This document shows positions 59,446 through 64,000 of a stretch of DNA of 64,000 bases, in pieces (within the stretch, counting starts at the first letter, position 1; every line of letters starts with the position of its first letter). A program made the position numbers and the translations under genes. The DNA lies in the NCBI GenBank assembly GCA_037893245.1, contig JBAIAA010000401.1, positions 682,001 to 746,000 on the forward strand, given 5' to 3'. Below the pieces are notes generated by a model, which made no database searches, was not told the DNA's origin, and saw only the letters and a program-made list of their open reading frames with translations. Source of the DNA: Crossaster papposus. Taxonomy: Eukaryota; Echinodermata; Asteroidea; Velatida; Solasteridae.

Positions 59446-59851
59446 TTAGAGGGAATGTACATCATTTGCTTTTGCTGTAATTTTCAGAAATGTTTTTGTT
59501 GTCGGGTACCCTGTTGTAATGTAGTGAGCTTGTCACTAGCACACGGATAGTAGTTGTTGCTTCGATGCTTGCTTGGTTTATTGTGGCTCAATACATCTCA
59601 GTACATCACATGGGGTTCTATGCTTATCAAAGGGCTACATTGTTCCAGGGTGCAATCTGATCCAAGTTGGGGTTCATGCATTCCAATGTGGATGAGGTAA
59701 TGTCTAGGTTTGGGTGTGTGGTTTCATATCACTAGGTGCCTAATATACACAGCTTTCATGCAAGGATACTACACCTGTCCCCACTTTTTAGATGAAACAG
59801 AGCAATTTGTACTTGTTTGGGAATTGTAAGGTCAGAGAATCAGTTGTACCC

Positions 59852-60070
59852 CAGTCCCGTACGCAGGGGGGGTGCGACGGGTGCATACGCACCCCCCCAA
59901 AAAAAATTAAAAAAAAAATAAATTACCAAAAGGTCCACATTTTCCGGGGTAAATAATGGTATTTTGATGTAGCAATTACGGTACTGCCACATGAAAGAAA
60001 TTTGTTCAATTTTTGGTCACATCAGTACAAATTCACACCCCCCCATACAAAATTCTGCGTACGGGCCTGT
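59852..60070. mobile_element. MITE with CAGTCCCGTACGCAG ends
   Basis: cagtcccgtacgcagggggg is mirrored by ctgcgtacgggcctg. TACCC stands on both sides, a probable 5-bp target duplication. Confidence 0.8.
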
Positions 60071-60211
60071 ACCCTTTTACATGTTAAATTAATTGCAAAG
60101 AAAATGTGATATAACTAAATATAAAAAAATAGGAACAGTAGTAAGTTTTTTTCAACGCTGGAAATTGATTAAAAAACAACACTTTACTTCAAAATGCCAG
60201 CACACCAGGAG

Positions 60212-60446
60212 CCAATTTCACGAAGCTGCTAAGCACAAAAGTTTGCTTAGCACAAAAAAGTCTTGCTCATTAAAAACAAGTTATCAGCCAAAATTCTACG
60301 TGTTTTTTATGCTGAGCAAAAAACCAGCTGATTATTAATCAAAAACAATAAAGATCACGTGAAAATTTGGTCTGTAACCTTGTTTTTACCAAGGACAAAT
60401 TTTCATGGTAAGCAAATTGTTGTGCTTAGCAGCTCCGTGAAATTGG
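60212..60446. mobile_element. MITE with CCAATTTCACGAAGCTGCTAAG ends
   Basis: The left end is mirrored by cttagcagctccgtgaaattgg. Truncated relatives lie near 23545-23695 and 55778-55865. Confidence 0.83.
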
Positions 60447-60727
60447 CCCCAGGTGCCATGATTGTACAGGATGCTTCAGACTGCCATTCCCTTACGGTCC
60501 AGTAAAATATTTTGTGATAATCTGGTCAATTATTGTTGGTGTGTTTGCAATTGTTGTTTATATTCACTTTAACTTTTTGAGAACAATATTTAAGTTATTT
60601 CTAACTTGGAAGTTGCATTGGGGTGATGTTACATGTAGTTCACCGACATATTTTTCTAATCACTGTGTACTCGGTTTGGATGAGGTACATGTACCCGCTG
60701 CTATATCAGATTGAAAACAGTCGGCCA

Positions 60728-60920
60728 ACCCTGGCTAGCTCGGTGGTCGAGTGGCATTAGACATTTGCCCTTGAAAGTAGGAGGTTCTGGGTTCGAGTCC
60801 CATTTAAGAAATGTTTGTGTCGCCTAAACAAAGTTTAGGGTGCACTAACCAGGTCGTGGGTTCGAGTCCCATTCAATTCATTTTCGTGTTGCCTAAACAA
60901 AGTTTAGGGGCCACTAACCA
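60728..60920 (+). repeat. tRNA-like SINE, partly duplicated
   Basis: A tRNA-like head (ggctagctcggtggtcgagtgg; B box gggttcgagtccc at about 60790). The B box and body (gtgggttcgagtcccat, cctaaacaaagtttagg) are repeated about 60 bases on. No acceptor stem pairs, so this is not a tRNA gene. Confidence 0.65.
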
Positions 60921-60994
60921 GTCTGAAATTTTGTATGACAGTGTCTTCGTATCTGTGTATGTATGTTAAAGTTGCAGGTTAAGATTTGAAGGGA

Positions 60995-61235
60995 ACAAAT
61001 GTATAACTTCTACATGCTTTTATGGTTCTTGATGAAACATTAGTGACCCTTGGGTGGGAACCGGGAAGACAACAATTGTCCATCGGAATACCTGAATCAA
61101 AGGCCATTTTGAGGGGTCATTTGAGGTTGTCGTTTGAGGTTGTCGTTTGCACATACACAAAATTGGACACAACGAAACATACATGAACTGACTACAGGAA
61201 AAGGCGACAGTCGCGATCCAAGGGTCATTTTCTTT
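60995..61235. repeat. Interspersed repeat (GATGAAACTTGGATGCAG family), copy 3
   Basis: cttctacatgcttttatgg, gtgacccttgggtggga and ggcgacagtcgcgatcca match 33550-33920. It ends about 100 bases before exon 22. Confidence 0.7.
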
Positions 61236-61337
61236 TTCTCACAATCTAGTATATTGAAGGGCAAAATGCAATGCTGAATTTTCAAGTTGTCGAACTGATA
61301 GATAGATTTTTTTTTTTTCTTTAACTGTCTCTTGTAG

Positions 61338-61518
61338 GCCTTTTACCCGTGATGTTATTGATAGTAAATCTTCAAGTAGTGATCCGATAGGCGATGTTGA
61401 ATTATTGGTTGCTGCTATGGATGGTATAAATCTGAATGCAAACGACACTTCAAGCACCACACCACTGCATTATGCTGCTAGCGTGGGGGCTATTTATTCA
61501 GTCAAATGCATCAGTGAG
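61338..61518 (+). CDS. Exon 22, ankyrin repeat
   Basis: Encodes residues 1186-1246. The acceptor CTGTCTCTTGTAG|G completes Lys; the donor GAG|GTGAGT is in phase 0. A Ser-rich loop (DSKSSSSDPIGDVE) is followed by STTPLHYAASVGAIYSVKCI. Confidence 0.88.
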
Positions 61519-62278
61519 GTGAGTGATGTGACTAGATCTTGTTTAACTGTCTAATTATTGTACATTCATAAATACCTGGGACAGTTTAGGCATTCCTATC
61601 GGTCAAGAGCCAGTCACGTGGCCGGTATTAAACGAACGATAAAGACACGGCTGGAAGTGTTTAAAAGCAGCTGTCAACAAAATCTGTCACGCGATGTCGC
61701 ATTATACCCGTCCCTAGGGCTCACTTTATTTCCAACCATACCTCGTCTCTAATAGTTAGAGCGGGTAGTGTTGCGCGTACAGCTCGACACCCTGGGAACG
61801 AGGTTGCCAATGGCAGTAATAGTCTGGTTCATAGTAAATACGCTTTATGTGTAGAGCGACAGAGGCTGAAAGATGTCATTTGACACACACGGAATAGCGA
61901 AACACCAAGGAATTTCGGCTGAATTTTACAAAAAAGGTATTTATGAATGGGAATAAATGTGTGTTCGGTCGGTAATACCGTTTGGAGTCTGGGTGCTGAT
62001 AATTACCTTCGCCTTCAGCTCGGGTAATTATCAGCACCCAGACTCCAAGCGGTATTAAACAGAGTGATTAAAACCTCTCGAACACACATTTATTGCCTTA
62101 TTGAAGCACATAAAGACATTGACAAAATATGGGGAGCATGTTATATAAACTGATAATGTAGCACCAACCGATAGTGTCACACAGATTGACCGATACTGTA
62201 TCACTATATTACCGATATTGTAACAAACAAAACTCTTCCTTGAAAACCAAGGGATTTTTGTTTTCTTTAACTTTTCAG
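61519..62278. other. Intron 22
   Basis: Contains a strong inverted repeat at about 61975-62055 (aataccgtttggagtctggg, mirrored by cccagactccaagcggtatt) with tgctgataattacc arms; probably a MITE core. No gene is seen. Confidence 0.6.
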
Positions 62279-62355
62279 AGAATATGCGATCTGAATATTC
62301 AGGATGAGCACGGATATACCCCCTTGTCTATGGCTGTTATTCATTCTAAACAAAG
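62279..62355 (+). CDS. Exon 23, ankyrin repeat; last exon in the window
   Basis: Encodes residues 1247-1271 plus two bases. The acceptor is TAACTTTTCAG|AG and the donor is AAAG|GTAATT in phase 2. It carries DLNIQDEHGYTPLSMAV. The gene therefore continues beyond 64000, since the frame is open and needs one more base. Confidence 0.85.
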
Positions 62356-62569
62356 GTAATTATAACCAGTACATTGTTAGTAATTAACACGGAATGCCTC
62401 AGTGCAGATAATGATTCAACACAGAATTAGTCTGGGGTATGAAACATTGTGTATCTCAAAAGAAACTGGGTGATGAAGGGTATTTTCAATGTTTAGATGC
62501 AAAGCTTCAAATTATATACTCCACACGATGTTAATCTGGTTGGAGAGTTAAAGGTAGTATACATGTATA

Positions 62570-63452
62570 CAGGGTGGTTAACAAAAACCACAACCTCATT
62601 TTTCCACCATTCAAAGACCTACACTTTTGAATAATAATAAGAATGAATACTAATGCGCACACATCCACCTAAAGTAAAGCGCTCGATGGCACTGCAGCAG
62701 AAAAACAAACAAATAAACACTATAGACTATGTACATGAGTCTGACAATCAGAATTCATTTTGTGGTGTGCCGGCCTTGCAGCCCATTTAGACAAGGTAGC
62801 GTGTGTCTGGGGGATCCTCCATAGTCCGCCTCCCATGGGATTCTCCTGGAACACTGCCCAGAATCAGTCTACCTTAATACTTATATACAGTGGTTCTTCA
62901 ATCCTTTTGAAATGTTTCTCATTTTTGTCCTGTGCGATAGTTGTTCCTTCTGACTCCAAGTTTTTATATTCTCCACAGTTTAATAGATTTTTTTTTGTTA
63001 CTACCTATTGTCTTATATTTGTACACATTCCCGCCGTAAATATGGCCACTGATGCCGGCAGGGCGCTAAACCCAAAACTCACTCACTCACTCATTTGGTG
63101 GTGTAGGCTAGATTATAGTATTGTGTTTTTAGAAACGATTTGAATTAGCTGAGAGATGTGCTAGATCGAATATGGGTAGGAAAGTCATACCAAGAACTCC
63201 CGATTCGGTTCAGTAGTTTTGATTCCAGCGCCATTTTTGTGAACCAAAGTCAGAGGCGGGTTATCACACTCAGGGAACCTCCAAGACCAAAAAAACCCCA
63301 AAAGACCTTGGTTTGGTGCTGGAATCAAAACTACTGAACCAAATCAGGAGTTCCTGGTTTCATTTTCCTTCTAACAACATTTCCCAGCCATAAATATCAA
63401 TGGTCCTTGGATATTGAACGTAAGAGGTTGCTTTTTTTATTTGACCACCCTG
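62570..63452. mobile_element. Element with CAGGGTGGT ends and TA flanks
   Basis: cagggtggttaac at the left and gaccaccctg at the right, both next to TA, as for Tc1/mariner. Inside, attcggttcagtagttttga (63202) is mirrored at about 63320-63350, and a SINE tail is inserted (63028-63095). No transposase is seen. Confidence 0.72.
63028..63095 (+). repeat. SINE 3' tail fragment
   Basis: cccgccgtaaatatggccac and gggcgctaaaccca followed by (CTCA)n match the tail of the complete SINE at 42240-42530. Confidence 0.8.
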
Positions 63453-63909
63453 TATACCTCGCATGATGTTGATCTGATGTTGATCTGGTGTTGGAGAGTT
63501 ACAAAAAGTTACAAAATAGTACAAAAAGTTACAAAAAGGCAGAAAATGTAGTGTATATATTTGAATATCTGCAGTACTGAATTCTCCAATTTTAATACAA
63601 CACACACAAGTGTGGGTAGGCATACACCGAGTTACGGGGACATTTTTGTGTCCCCATAACATTTTTGGTCTCCAGTAAAGGGGTCTAGAGGTAGAATTGG
63701 GTATTAATAAGGGTACAATAAAAGAAAATGGAAAAGACGCCAAATTAGGGTGATTTTGAAAATTTTAGGTGAAAAGAATTTTCAGAGTTTGAGTTTTAGA
63801 GAGATTTTCCTTAAGCACACGAACCTTATGGAATGTCCCCATAACGTCATGTACTAAAAGTATTTGTGTATATGCCTTTAATTGTCTCTCTTTTGTTTGT
63901 ACCTTAACC

Positions 63910-64000
63910 TTAACCCTAACCCTGCCAGACCCAGCACAGTGCATCTGTGGTGACTGCTTGACCTTACTGCACTCTGCACACAAGTCAATGTGACAAAGTA
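63910..64000. mobile_element. Partial MITE (CCCTAACCCTGCCAGACCC family) cut by the window end
   Basis: Matches the inverse of 24330-24417, including cagcacagtgcatctgtggt and caagtcaatgtgacaaagta. Confidence 0.75.

Larger units (their letters stand above)
5127..62355 (+). other. Gene span: ankyrin-repeat protein, possibly PME-5/tankyrase-like PARP (N-terminal part)
   Basis: Span of a 23-exon reading frame that is open for about 1271 codons and continues past the window. Every junction used is GT-AG and every codon phase matches between donor and next acceptor. The product has a basic Lys/Thr-rich tail (residues 1-350), a conserved-looking segment (353-465) and then many ankyrin repeats to the end, with typical TPLHYAA, TPLMIA and GADPNAKD motifs. 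In the PME-5 type of tankyrase-like poly(ADP-ribose) polymerase, a long ankyrin region precedes WGR and PARP catalytic domains; such enzymes modify proteins with ADP-ribose, mostly in the nucleus. Neither WGR nor PARP is visible here, so the enzyme identity is inferred from layout and from an EGN-AL-KD motif at the exon 5/6 junction. A non-enzymatic ankyrin scaffold is the alternative. The promoter and last exons are not seen. Confidence 0.6.

Noticed and set aside
60735-60805. tRNA-like sequence on the plus strand
   Set aside because: It lacks a pairing acceptor stem and its 3' half is duplicated next to it; judged a SINE.
63905-63935. Telomere-like CCCTAACCCTAACC words here and at 24268, 25262, 43470 and 43610
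   Set aside because: Only two to three units each, and at 24268 and 63910 they are clearly element ends, so this is not a telomere or a fusion site.

Overview
This window looks like genomic DNA from a repeat-rich marine invertebrate. An echinoderm is my best guess, but nothing here proves it. The evidence is: GT-AG introns of 0.3 to 15 kb; tRNA-derived SINEs; a DIRS-type tyrosine-recombinase retrotransposon; many miniature inverted-repeat elements; and frequent TACATGTA words. There is no bacterial signature: no operons, ribosome binding sites or CRISPR.

One host gene on the + strand runs through almost the whole window. I rebuilt 23 coding exons from a candidate start at 5127 to 62355, where the gene leaves the window. 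The exons were chosen by splice sites and by codon phase, and phase is consistent across all 22 junctions, giving about 1271 codons. Residues 1-350 are a lysine/threonine-rich basic tail built from degenerate KTKK-TTVAKK repeats. Residues 353-465 are a conserved-looking non-ankyrin segment. The rest is a long series of ankyrin repeats (TPLHYAA-type motifs), broken by a basic linker around residues 908-945. This layout resembles the ankyrin-rich N-terminal half of a PME-5/tankyrase-like poly(ADP-ribose) polymerase. In that family WGR and PARP domains follow; here they would lie past position 64000. The PARP assignment is an inference. The ankyrin-repeat assignment is firm.

Layout. 1-5078: upstream DNA with a minisatellite, inverted repeats and two long terminal-inverted-repeat elements. 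5079-8904: exons 1-3, separated by introns that carry an LTR-like fragment and a TTAA-flanked MITE. 8905-23869: a 15-kb intron made almost entirely of satellite-like DNA. Its two diverged sub-families are full of TGACGTCA and CACGTGAC words, and nine copies of a hairpin followed by CTAG resemble Helitron 3' ends. 23870-42873: exons 4-15 with short to medium introns full of SINEs and MITEs. 42874-49067: an intron holding a decayed DIRS element with inverted termini and a palindromic satellite unit at its right end. 49068-62355: exons 16-23, again separated by MITE-rich introns. 62356-64000: the start of the next intron.

Most apparent long open frames outside the exons come from satellites or transposons. 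No functional RNA gene was found; the tRNA-like sequences are SINE heads. I could not identify a promoter or a 5' untranslated exon.
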